Assembly (NCBI GenBank): GCA_026770585.1
Contig: MU646424.1
Coordinates: 450,276-464,833, forward strand
Source of the DNA: Baffinella frigidus
Lineage: Eukaryota > Cryptophyceae > Cryptomonadales > Baffinellaceae
Direction of reading: 5' to 3'
DNA: 14,558 nt
Shown: in pieces, positions 8,596 to 14,480 of the stretch
Position numbering within the stretch: position 1 is the first letter of the stretch
How the letters are laid out: each line of letters opens with the position of its first letter
The notes under the pieces: model-generated
What the model saw: only the letters and a program-made list of their open reading frames with translations
The model's database searches: none
What the model was told of the DNA's origin: nothing
Position numbers and translations under genes: made by a program

Positions 8596-8750
8596 TTGTT
8601 GAACGGTTGTAGGAGGTGGAGTTAGAATCCATCCGGAAAATGCTCGTATGAGCGGCCGACACGGGGTACAGTAAGTGGCACAATGCGTAGCATGTGCGGC
8701 GCTGACGCTGGTTGTTTGGCAATAAAGTATCCATCTCTCTTGTTGAACGG
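8596..8750. mobile_element. SINE-like retroposon, copy 1, with 11-bp target duplication
   Basis: The body (about 8609-8739, starting gtaggaggtggagttagaat and ending catctctc) is flanked by ttgttgaacgg at 8596-8606 and 8740-8750. The 5' end carries gagttagaatcc, one base off a pol III B box (GTTCGAATCC); the five bases each side pair to form a T-arm-like stem. The length of 131 bp and the variable-sequence target duplications are typical of a short LINE-mobilised element. No A box is evident. Confidence 0.82.
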
Positions 8751-8847
8751 CTGCCGCCGTGAAACCGGAGAGACGTTTATAAATCTCGACTACCTGCTTG
8801 GAATGTTAGGTTCTCAAATTGCCAGGAGCGGTTGTCAACGTTGGGTA

Positions 8848-9073
8848 TAGAGCCAATGAAGAAAGACTTGGCCAATTCTGAAAACCTGGGAACCTGAGAA
8901 CCCGAGAGCAACAACATTTTGAGCGGACCTGATGACTATTTCTTGCTCGAAATTCAATTTTTTAACAGTCATCACGAAAAAAACGTCACCACGTCCGCTT
9001 AAAACGTTGTTGCTCTCAGGTTCTGAGGTTCTCAGGTTCTGAGAATTGGCCAAGTCTTTCCACATTGGCTCTA
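8848..9073. mobile_element. Foldback element, 226 bp, about 80-bp arms
   Basis: The left arm (tagagccaatgaagaaagac, ttggccaattctgaaaacct...) pairs with the right (...aggttctgagaattggcc, aagtctttccacattggctc ta). Internal cctgatgac / gtcaccacg pairs continue toward the centre. The next element starts 4 bp downstream. 8751-8847 shows nothing recognisable. Confidence 0.82.
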
Positions 9074-9077
9074 CCTA

Positions 9078-9239
9078 GCCACACAGCGGACTTCGAAGGG
9101 ATTTTTGAATAACCCCTAAGCGATAAGACCTACGACCCTACGGTAGGCACCCCGTAAGGGCATAGGTGGGTTCCTATGGATAAGGTAACGGAAACTCGGG
9201 CACCGAGTGCCCGAAAATCCCTTCGTAGCCCTCTGTGGC
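9078..9239. mobile_element. CCACACAG foldback family, full-length copy
   Basis: Terminal inverted repeats of about 27 bp, gccacacagcggacttcgaa / gggattttt and aaaatcccttcgtagccct / ctgtggc, enclose the core ggtaggcaccccgtaag... with a nested palindrome (tcgggcac/gtgcccga). Truncated relatives lie at 1976, 2332 and 10411. No target duplication recognised. Confidence 0.8.
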
Positions 9240-9720
9240 AAGGCTGACCTGAACCCTTGTTTCGATATCGAGTTTACGAACGCGGCCAGTGTGCACTGGC
9301 TGTGCCCCCGAAAAACGGGGGGGGGGGGCAACTCTGTGTTCACGCCAGTAGGCTCATACGCCCTACCGTAGGGCCCTAGGACCTACCTAGGACCTCTTAG
9401 CTGTGTGGCATGGCTGGAAGGGAGCCAGTCCGCCATTCGAAGAACTCATCGCGTCTCTCCTTAGATTCTATCTCGGATTTCAGTGGTGCTTGGAGCCATT
9501 CTGTACATTTAGAGTTATAACCATCTTCGATTTGTACCATAAATCGTTTAGATGGACAGTTTCTGAGATAGGATCTATGAAGGGGCCCGATGAGAACGCG
9601 GTTTCCACTGTTACTTAAGTTAACAGAGGTTCCACTTTTGCTTTGAGACGTTCCACTCTCGACTTTTTTCCCGGTGGGCCGCGCAAAGATCCTGAACGGC
9701 TGTCGAGAAGCAAGAGGAAT
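9240..9720. other. Stretch without recognisable gene
   Basis: Contains a short palindrome (ccagtgtgcactgg, 9290s), a poly-G run (9318-9328) and a fragment with the ccctaccgtagggccctagg and ctgtgtggcatgg pieces of the CCACACAG family (9360-9412). A 71-codon plus-strand frame (9403-9618) starts inside that fragment and has no recognisable motif. Confidence 0.5.
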
Positions 9721-9724
9721 TAGG

Positions 9725-9879
9725 TGCTAGTTCATCGTAGGAGGTGGAGTTAGAATCCATCCGGAAAATGCTCGTATGAGCGGCCGACACGGGGTACAGT
9801 AAGTGGCACAATGCGTAGCATGTGCGGCGCTGACGCTGGTTGTTTGGCAATAAATTATCAATCTCTCTGCTAGTTCATC
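9725..9879. mobile_element. SINE-like retroposon, copy 2, with 12-bp target duplication
   Basis: The body at 9737-9867 is almost identical to copy 1 (the main changes are in the tail, aaattatcaatc for aaagtatccatc). It is flanked by tgctagttcatc at 9725-9736 and 9868-9879. The target sequence differs from that of copy 1, so the two are independent insertions. Confidence 0.85.
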
Positions 9880-9916
9880 ACGTTTCAAAAGGCTCTGCGG
9901 GTAGTAAAGAAGAAGA

Positions 9917-10123
9917 AGCCACGCCAGGTCACAAGTTCAATCGTCATTTTACTACACGATGTTCGAGTCAAGTTGATTATGCTCGGGAAACACGCCAAAA
10001 GTGATGGGAATTGGAGCTCTTTGCCGCCGGATTTTTAAAAATGTGTACCATGATAAGCCATCTAAACACTTTTAGCGCGAACGAGTGCGTATGAAAATCC
10101 CACTCCTGCCCTGGCGTGGATAC
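9917..10123. other. Possible worn foldback element
   Basis: ccacgccaggtca at the left and ctgccctggcgtgg at the right are inverted and resemble the ends of the element at 5363-5597; the preceding gtaaagaagaagaag is also shared with 5320. The interior does not pair well. Confidence 0.35.
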
Positions 10124-10340
10124 CTGCATGGCGCAGTGGTCGGAGCTGCTTTACAAAAAAGCTTCGGGCTGCAAAAAGGAAGAACCCGAGCCTGCCGGCT
10201 GGGTGTTGGCTCCTAGATGGCACACCACGCCTGATTCTTGGAAGGTGTTGCCCAAAGTCAATTTCCCCTCAAGGCAGTGGTTTTCAAAAGTTAACAAACA
10301 CCACCTGTGGTGTTTTAAAAAATTCAACACCCACATCCAA
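10124..10340. other. Unassigned sequence downstream of the cyclase exons
   Basis: A plus-strand frame from 10116 stays open for 113 codons, but its last third runs through the antisense of exon C copy 2 and a mobile element, so it is not credible as a whole. A palindrome aaacaccacctgtggtgttt lies at about 10297-10316. The minus strand here could hold the end of the cyclase domain, but I could not identify it. Confidence 0.4.
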
Positions 10341-10410
10341 TCTGGCGTGGCAGTGGCCGGACGTGGACTCGAGCAGCTTTGCGATGTCGAGGTCAGTTCC
10401 ATAGATGAGG
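10340..10410 (-). pseudogene. Cyclase exon C, 3' fragment, copy 2
   Basis: The minus strand reads FLIYGTDLDIAKLLEST followed by SGHCHARL. The VHTG half is missing. The fragment's upstream edge touches the short element at 10411-10529, which separates it from the full copy. It has the same Asp and Leu substitutions, so those changes predate the duplication. Confidence 0.55.
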
Positions 10411-13400
10411 AACCCCTAAGCAATGAGACCTTGGACCCTACGGTAGGCAACCCGTAGGGGCATAGGGGGGTTCCTACGGATAAGGTAACGGAAAGTCGGC
10501 CCAAAATCCCTTCGTAGCCCGCTGTGTGGTTGGGTATACTTGGATCGCGCAGTTGTCGGAGGTAGACTCGAGCAGCTTCGTGATGTCGAGGTCCGTGCCG
10601 TAGATGAGAAACCGCGGCAGGAGCGACCCCATCATGCCTCCGACCACTGATCCTGTGTGCACCTGCTCACCATTTACAAGCACATCGGGTTCAAATAGGA
10701 AAGCACATCGGTTTTAAATAGGAAAGCACATCGGTTTGAAATAGACCCCGTGCCGTAGATGAGAAACCGCGGGAGGAGCGACCGCGGGAGGAGCGGCGTT
10801 GTTGATAACGATAGGAAACGTGATTGATGCATAGAGAGAGAGAGAGTCGGAGAGAGAGAGAGAGAGTCAGTGAGAGAAAGACAGAGACAAAGAGACAGAG
10901 AGATCTTGAGTGACGACTCACTGATCCGAATCGACTATACAGGGGTACCTCGCTCATAACCCGGTTTCTCAGATGAGAAACCGCGGGAGGAGCGACCACC
11001 GATCTTGTGTGCACCTGTGAACCATTTTCTTTCAGACCAAACCCAAAGACACTGATCATGTGTGCATCTGCGAAACGTTTTGCGTTCTCAGACCAACATT
11101 GGTGTTGGTGATTTCAGACCAACAGTGGTGTTGGTCCCTACACGTGCGGAGGGTTCCATTCCTGTCTGAGTAAAACTAGGCTCACCATGGCAAAACACAT
11201 GTAGACCAGACATTCCAGTACAAACGGGCAACTAGAATGCATTTACAGTGAGACCAATTTACTCAGGCAGAGCTGGGGGCTGAGGGGGAGCGGACCCTCA
11301 CACAGAGTTGAGGATTTAGGGTCGAGGGTTGAGGGTTTAGGTTGTAGGGTTTGGGGGTTGGGGTTGAGGGTTGAGGGTTGAGGGTTGAGGGGGGGTTAAG
11401 GGGGGGCGGACCCCGCATCGGCAGGACACTTGGATGCCCAGGCGCTTCGAGATGCCGTGCAGGATCTCCACGATTGAGTAGGCCTGCGTTACGGTAGCGA
11501 AGAGAATTCAAATTCCCATGGCGCGAGGCCGGTCCACTAAAATCATCTGAGCCATGATGAGGCGGATTCGGACCAGTTAGTCGTCAATAAAGAACTCTCT
11601 CTCTAGCGAATATGAGTCTGCGGGATAGTCTTGAGGCTCATAGACTTTTGGATCACTCACCTCCAGGCTTGAGAGAAATAACGAAGAACAAAGACGGAGG
11701 AGCGGTCTGCAGCAGCGGTTTGGTGGCGTGCTTTAGGTCCTTCAGGTTCTTCGAGCTCCCAACATAGGAAGACACTGGAACTGGTTCTGCAGAAAAGCCA
11801 TGCTTCCTTTCGCACCACATGCTGGTCTGAATGGCAAGCAACTGTGACAGGGTGTGTAGGCTGTGTTGGCATGTTCTGCGATAGGGTGTGTAGGCTGTGA
11901 TAGGGTGTGTAGGCTGTGCTGCGATAGTGTGCGACAGGGTGTGTAGGCTGTGTTGGCATGTTCGGTGCGTGGGCGAGCAAAACAAGTACCAGCAGGAACG
12001 GAGGAGCCTATCTAGGACCTTTATCGAGAGTAATAAAGAAGGAGAAGAAGAAGATAGGGTTTGTCGGCAGACCAGAACAGTGGCCTTGGTGGGCCTGTCC
12101 GATCTCGCCCATCTCCTTGGAAAAGTCGGCTGTAGTCAAGCAACTACGAGCAGGGCGGTGCAGACCAGGACAGTGGCCTTGGTGGCATGTCCGGATGTCC
12201 GCGAGCCCACACACCGGACCTATCACAGCCTACACACCCTATGTTGGTAGCAACTACCAGCAGGGCGGTGCGCGGTCTGCACTCGTGGCTTTGCCAAGAA
12301 AGTACGAGCAAGGACGGAGGGGTGGCGTTGTCAGACCAGGACAGTGGCCTTGGTGGCATGTTTGGCGCTTGGGAGATCATCACCCCCTCCGACGATGGCA
12401 ACGTACTTGTCCCCCACCGTCTCGACCTGCCGGAGAGGTGTCCCTGCGTTAGTTACTTTACAGTCGAGACAGTCAGTTGCTTTACAGTCGAGACTGCGTC
12501 GTCTCCCTATGATATGCTTTACAGTCAAGCCGTGTTTCTGCCTGCATCAGTTGCTTTTGAGATCATCTCCTCCGACGATGGCAATGTACTTGTCCCCCAC
12601 CGTCTCGACCTGGAAAGGAGGTCAGTTGCTTTACAGTCGAGACTGCGTCGTCTCTCCATGATATGCTTTACAGTCAAGCCGTGTTTCTGCCTGCATCAGT
12701 TGCTTTTGAAATCATCACCCCCTCCGACGATGGCAACGTACTTGTCCCCCAACGTTTCGACCTGGAAAGGAGGTTCCTCTGCGTTAGTTGCTTTACAATC
12801 GAGCCTCGTCTCTCCAAGAGTTGCTTTACAGTCAAGCCGTGTTTTGTATCCCCTCCCCTCTTCACGAGCCTCTGCACTGGAGAGCTAAACGCGATCCGAA
12901 AGCAAAAATGCTTTCTCTGCAGTCCTTTCTACGGAAGGGCGTGGCGTTGGGCTATGTTGGGAGCATTTAATACCTAAAGGACCTAAAGGACTTCTGTCTG
13001 CATCAGTTGCTTGTGGGTCATCTCCTCCGACGATGGCAACGTACTTGTCCCCCACCGTCTCGACCTGGAAAGGAGGTCAGTTGCTTTACAGTCGAGACTG
13101 CGTCGTCTCTCAATGATATGCTTTCCAGTCGAGACAGAAACCTGCTTTTTTGTTTCTGGCCGCATCAGTTGCTTGACAGTGGCATGTTCGCCGCTTGGGA
13201 GATCGTCGCCCCCTCCGACGATGGCCACGTTCATAGGCTAACGGCCTGAAAATGGGGTAGTTAGGCATACGGCATTGCCTAGGACCTCCTACCGTAGGCC
13301 GAGGGATCCCAGGACCAAAGAGTCTCGGCCTACGGTAGGAGGTCCTAGGCAATCCCGTAGGCCTAACTACCCCATTTTTGGTCAGTTATCTTATTAACGT

Positions 13401-14480
13401 ACTTGTCCCTCACCGTCTCGACCTGCCGGGATTCCGGAAAGTTCCTCTGCTTCAGTTGCTTTACATTCGAGCCTCGTCTCTCCGAGAGTTGCTTTACAGT
13501 CAGGCCGTGTTTCTGTCTGCATGAGTTGCTTTACAGCGATGCTCGGGGAGCGACAGGCTCAAATCCGTGAATGAGTAGGCAGACTAGCTGAACTGCGCGT
13601 AACGTACACCTGGTAGGCACCCGGAGGAGCCTTGGTGTAGAGTTAGCAGTTCAATCTGCCTACGATGGCATGTTCGGCGCATGGGAGATCAACGCCCCCT
13701 CCGAAAATGGCAATGGTTTCAGTTGCTGTACGCAATGAGTTGCGTGCAGTCCACTCTGAACCAGAACAATTCACCTAAGTCAACTTCCCCTGAAAGTCAG
13801 TGCCTTAAGTCAAATGCCTGCTCCCAGAGCAGGTCCGTCTAAACGAAATGGCAACTTACTGCCGAGGATCAGTCTCCCACCGTCTCGACCTCGAAAACAA
13901 ACGTTGTGTTCTGAAATTCCCACCAATGACCTGTCTTGGACCTAAAGCCTGAAGCCTCAACCCTGAAAAAGACCTTCCAGACGTTGCCGATGAGCGAAAG
14001 GGTCGAGACCTTCCAGTTCAAACTCCTCAACTCTAAACCCTAAACCCTAAACCCTAAACCCAAAAACGAACCCCACAGCCTGAACCAGCACCTGCCAGAC
14101 GTTGCCGATAATCTCCGCCAATTCGTCGACCCTCAACCCTCAACCATCAACACTCAACACTCAAAAGGGTTCAGGCTTCAGTCTTTAGGTCTTAGGCTTT
14201 CGGCGTTAGGCGTTAGGTCTTAGGCTTTAGGCGTTAGGCTTTAGGCAGGGAAAATACCTTCCAGACGTTGCCAGTGATCTCAGCCACCTCGTCGGCGTCA
14301 CCAGGCCAGTACGTACCATTTGTAGCACGAAAACAAAACGTTGCGTTCTGAAATTCCCACTCATGGCCTGCCGTGGTCCTAAAGCCTGAAGCCTCAACCC
14401 TGAAAAAGGACCTTCCAGACGTTGCCGATGATCTCAGCCACCTCGTCGATCGCCGTGTATACTGAGTTCATCATGTCCAC
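10340..14480 (-). CDS. Partial multi-exon class III nucleotide cyclase gene with duplicated exons
   Basis: The minus strand carries four short exons in collinear order, A (14480-14412), B (12426-12337), D (11483-11412) and C (10662-10540), all phase 0 and all multiples of three (69, 90, 72 and 123 bp). Spliced together they give about 118 residues matching the middle and end of a class III adenylate/guanylate cyclase catalytic domain, which makes cyclic nucleotide from ATP or GTP. The first metal-site exon (FTDIVGFT type) should lie beyond the right edge, and the domain end and stop codon were not found. Extra copies of A, B and C fill the introns. The specificity Glu of the K-V-E-T motif favours guanylate cyclase, but the Asn and Arg of the usual VN-x-A-x-R motif are absent, so the domain could be a C1-like half of a pair or inactive. 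The family call is strong. Whether the locus is a working gene or a pseudogene is open. Confidence 0.72.
10411..10529 (+). mobile_element. CCACACAG foldback family, left-truncated copy
   Basis: From aacccctaagcaatgagacc to aaaatcccttcgtagcccgc tgtgtgg it matches 9113-9239, but the left terminal repeat is missing. It separates two exon C copies. Confidence 0.75.
10540..10662 (-). CDS. Cyclase exon C, full copy (VHTGSVVGG to LEST)
   Basis: Forty-one codons read VHTGSVVGGMMGSLLPRF, then LIYGTDLDITKLLEST, then SDNCAIQ. This matches the conserved class III end: [IV]-H-[ST]-G-x-[VA]-V-x-G-x-[VI]-G, P-R-[YF]-x-x-[FY]-G, and [ML]-E-S-T. The acceptor is GAGCAG|GTG and the proposed donor CAA|GTATAC. 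In active homodimeric enzymes the segment after FG is D-T-V-N-x-A-x-R-M; here it is T-D-L-D-I-T-K-L-L, so both the transition-state Asn and Arg are replaced. That fits a C1-type domain that needs a C2 partner, or a dead domain. The polypyrimidine tract at the acceptor is poor, so the exact 5' edge is less certain. Confidence 0.68.
10679..10744. repeat. 23-bp tandem repeat, three copies
   Basis: Units of aagcacatcggtttaaatag with gaa, at 10681, 10704 and 10727. Located immediately upstream (minus sense) of the exon C acceptor. Confidence 0.88.
10742..11067 (-). pseudogene. Cyclase exon C copy 3 split by an insertion, plus fragment 4
   Basis: At 11014 the acceptor TTCACAG is followed by VHTRSVV and then sequence matching the PRFLI region at about 10995-10973. 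The CT/GA-rich element follows (10796-10960), and the PRFLIYG-region sequence is repeated at 10781-10742. The 23-bp stretch gatgagaaaccgcgggagga... occurs on both sides of the insertion (10759-10781 and 10973-10995). A further scrap of the exon start (MHT-x-SV, after CGCAG) lies at 11067-11051. The codons for VGGMMGS are deleted, so this copy is broken. Confidence 0.5.
10796..10960 (-). mobile_element. Dispersed CT-rich repeat, copy 2, inserted in cyclase exon C copy 3
   Basis: Inverted copy of 7882-8050. It is flanked by duplicated exon C sequence (gatgagaaaccgcgggagga at 10759 and 10973), which could be a long target duplication or slippage at insertion. The high identity with copy 1 suggests recent movement. 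Confidence 0.75.
11303..11398. repeat. Telomere-like GGGTTGA / GGGTTTA tract
   Basis: Degenerate heptamers (gggttga, gggttta, gggtttg) for about 95 bp, in the orientation opposite to the tract at 3936. It lies in the proposed intron between exons D and C. Confidence 0.85.
11412..11483 (-). CDS. Cyclase exon D (helix and strand leading to G-VHTG)
   Basis: Twenty-four codons: AYSIVEILHGISKRLG followed by IQVSCRCG. It starts after GTAACGCAG and ends GGG|GTCCGC, phase 0 on both sides. In class III cyclases this position holds the amphipathic helix after HA-x-x-M-A and the strand R-x-G-[IV]-H-x-G; the terminal R-C-G joined to the V-H-T-G of exon C restores that motif. It is the only exon of the four for which I see no second copy. 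A telomere-like tract (11303-11398) lies directly downstream of its donor. Confidence 0.65.
11484..11720. other. Intronic stretch, nothing assigned
   Basis: Contains a CT run (about 11595) and the phrase cacctccaggcttgagagaa shared with 7280. No frame or motif is recognised on either strand. Confidence 0.4.
11722..11815 (-). repeat. Dispersed repeat family R, copy 3 (in cyclase intron)
   Basis: It is closest to copy 1: read on the minus strand it has gcgaaaggaagcatggcttt, tctgcagaacc, and tatgttgggagctcgaagaa. It lies between cyclase exons B and D, so it would be intronic. Confidence 0.7.
11849..11955. repeat. AGGGTGTGTAGGCTGTG tandem units
   Basis: Four copies of the 17-bp unit (11849, 11883, 11902, 11936) with 2-17-bp spacers such as ttggcatgttctgcgat. 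Inverted pieces (cacagcctacacacccta) occur at 12222-12242. Confidence 0.85.
12073..12192 (-). pseudogene. Two cyclase exon B 3'-end fragments
   Basis: At 12192-12166 and again near 12110-12073 the minus strand repeats the end of exon B (HATKATVL, and PTKATVL in the second) followed by CTG|GTCTGC, the same donor as the full copy. The 5' metal-site half is absent. A shorter similarity (CACCGAACATGCCA-like) recurs near 11959-11980. These pieces lie between the full exon B and exon D. Confidence 0.45.
12337..12426 (-). CDS. Cyclase exon B, full copy (second metal-binding loop)
   Basis: Thirty codons on the minus strand: VETVGDKYVAIVGGGDDL followed by PSAKHATKATVL. This contains the class III signature around the second metal-ligand Asp (the D of V-G-D-K-Y), preceded by the Glu that in guanylate cyclases reads the purine base (adenylate cyclases usually have Lys). 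It then runs into the H-A-x-x-A helix. The acceptor is CTCTCCGGCAG|GTC and the donor CTG|GTCTGA, both phase 0. The segment between VGG and HA is a little longer than usual. Joined to exon D it gives ATVL-AYSIVEIL, a continuous helix of the expected type. It is the only B copy with both halves intact. Confidence 0.7.
12559..12609 (-). pseudogene. Cyclase exon B, 5'-half copy 2
   Basis: The acceptor CTCCTTTCCAG is followed by VETVGDKYIAIVGGDDL, after which similarity stops and an in-frame TGA follows (KSN*). Relative to the full copy it has V to I and a one-codon deletion. The acceptor is better than that of the full copy. With no 3' half it would end translation unless an unseen donor is used. 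Confidence 0.55.
12709..12761 (-). pseudogene. Cyclase exon B, 5'-half copy 3
   Basis: It reads VETLGDKYVAIVGGGDDF and then KSN and a stop, with the same TTTCCAG acceptor as copies 2 and 4. The breakpoint after the DDL/F codon is almost the same as in copy 2, so both probably come from one truncated ancestor amplified in tandem. Confidence 0.55.
12890..12991 (+). repeat. Dispersed repeat family R, copy 4 (in exon B array)
   Basis: Sequence gatccgaaagcaaaaatgct, ctctgcag, gggctatgttgggagc, and acctaaaggacctaaagga. It sits between exon B copies 3 and 4 and explains why their spacing is about 305 bp instead of 150-185 bp. Confidence 0.65.
13015..13064 (-). pseudogene. Cyclase exon B, 5'-half copy 4
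   Basis: It reads VETVGDKYVAIVGGDD, then diverges (PQATDADRSP) while staying open for more than ten codons. The acceptor is CTCCTTTCCAG. The metal-site motif is unchanged. The repeat unit shared by these copies also carries the intronic motif described at 12453-13540. Confidence 0.55.
13174..13422 (-). pseudogene. Cyclase exon B copy 5, split by a foldback element
   Basis: The exon begins at 13422 (acceptor CCGGCAG, reading VETVRDKY with Gly changed to Arg), is interrupted by the roughly 165-bp palindromic element at 13231-13395, and resumes at 13230 with VAIVGGGDDLPSGEHATV. Without the insertion the two parts line up exactly with the uninterrupted copies. The copy is clearly inactivated as an exon, but it retains the HA-x region that copies 2-4 lack. 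Confidence 0.6.
13231..13395. mobile_element. Long-palindrome MITE-like element, copy 2, inside exon B copy 5
   Basis: It has the same palindrome as the element at 6513, with a worn right end (ttggtcagttatcttatta). It interrupts the exon B sequence gatggc-acgt|acttgtcc; the uninterrupted copies at 12395, 12575, 12730 and 13030 show the empty site. The bases acgt (perhaps aacgt/cacgt) are present on both sides, consistent with a 4-5-bp target duplication. Confidence 0.88.
13575..13663. mobile_element. 89-bp hairpin-forming insertion
   Basis: The ends gtaggcagactagctgaact gc and gcagttcaatctgcctac pair with a small bulge, and the inner tacacc/ggtgta continues the stem. It begins exactly where exon B copy 6 stops matching the other copies, so it is probably an inserted element. 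It is not a tRNA: there is no cloverleaf. Confidence 0.65.
13664..13889 (-). pseudogene. Cyclase exon B copy 6, broken into two pieces
   Basis: The piece at 13889-13849 starts VETVGD and then meets a stop codon. The piece at 13716-13664 reads IAIFGGGVDLPCAEHAI and is cut at its 3' end by the hairpin at 13575-13663. About 130 bp of unrelated sequence separates the pieces. They may be one copy split by an insertion or two independent fragments. Confidence 0.4.
13974..13995 (-). pseudogene. Cyclase exon A, truncated copy 4
   Basis: Only the last seven codons (LIGNVWK, with the donor AAG|GTCTTT) remain. The copy belongs to a roughly 100-bp duplication: 13891-13994 closely matches 14329-14431, including the same downstream intron (cctaaagcctgaagcctc). 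The duplication therefore carried intron sequence together with the exon end. Confidence 0.5.
14036..14250. repeat. Telomere-like tracts around exon A copy 3
   Basis: ccctaaa units at 14036-14062, cctcaac/cactcaac at 14129-14164, then the opposite orientation with ttaggctttaggcgttagg at 14165-14247. The change of orientation on either side of 14165 forms a loose inverted arrangement. Confidence 0.8.
14092..14130 (-). pseudogene. Cyclase exon A, truncated copy 3
   Basis: The minus strand reads VDELAEIIGNVWQ and ends CAG|GTGCTG, the strongest donor among the A copies. The last Lys is Gln and the 5' half is lost, replaced by CCTCAAC telomere-like sequence. The amino-acid changes (V to L, K to Q) are mild. 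It lies between two telomere-like tracts. Confidence 0.5.
14258..14297 (-). pseudogene. Cyclase exon A, truncated copy 2
   Basis: The 3' part of exon A is repeated and reads DADEVAEITGNVWK before AAG|GTATTT, a good donor. The upstream half of the exon is missing and is replaced by sequence starting at the 19-bp inverted repeat at 14303. One Ile has become Thr. It could only work as an exon if a new acceptor is used, so I treat it as a fragment. Confidence 0.55.

Larger units (their letters stand above)
12453..13540. repeat. 20-bp motif AGTTGCTTTACAGTCGAGAC, about 13 copies
   Basis: Copies with one to four changes begin near 12453, 12475, 12513, 12625, 12662, 12786, 12820, 13078, 13116, 13165, 13455, 13488 and 13523. 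They accompany the exon B copies in a 150-185-bp higher-order unit that also contains gactgcgtcgtctctccatg and tgtttctgcctgcatcag. Within the gene these are intronic. Confidence 0.85.

Noticed and set aside
8930-8960. Hammerhead-type core (ctgatga ... cgaaa)
   Set aside because: The segment between the two core strings does not form stem II and no matching cleavage triplet with stems I/III is seen; the match comes from the foldback arm.
10116-10457. 113-codon plus-strand frame
   Set aside because: Its end is antisense of exon C copy 2 and part of a mobile element, so it is not one gene.
12187-12888. 233-codon plus-strand frame, the longest in the window
   Set aside because: It is antisense to the cyclase exon B array; the repeated peptides reflect the DNA repeat, while the minus-strand frame matches a known family.
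13575-13663. tRNA-like fold ending in gttcaatctgcc
   Set aside because: The ends pair and a TTCAATC loop-like string exists, but there is a single long stem with no D or anticodon arm.
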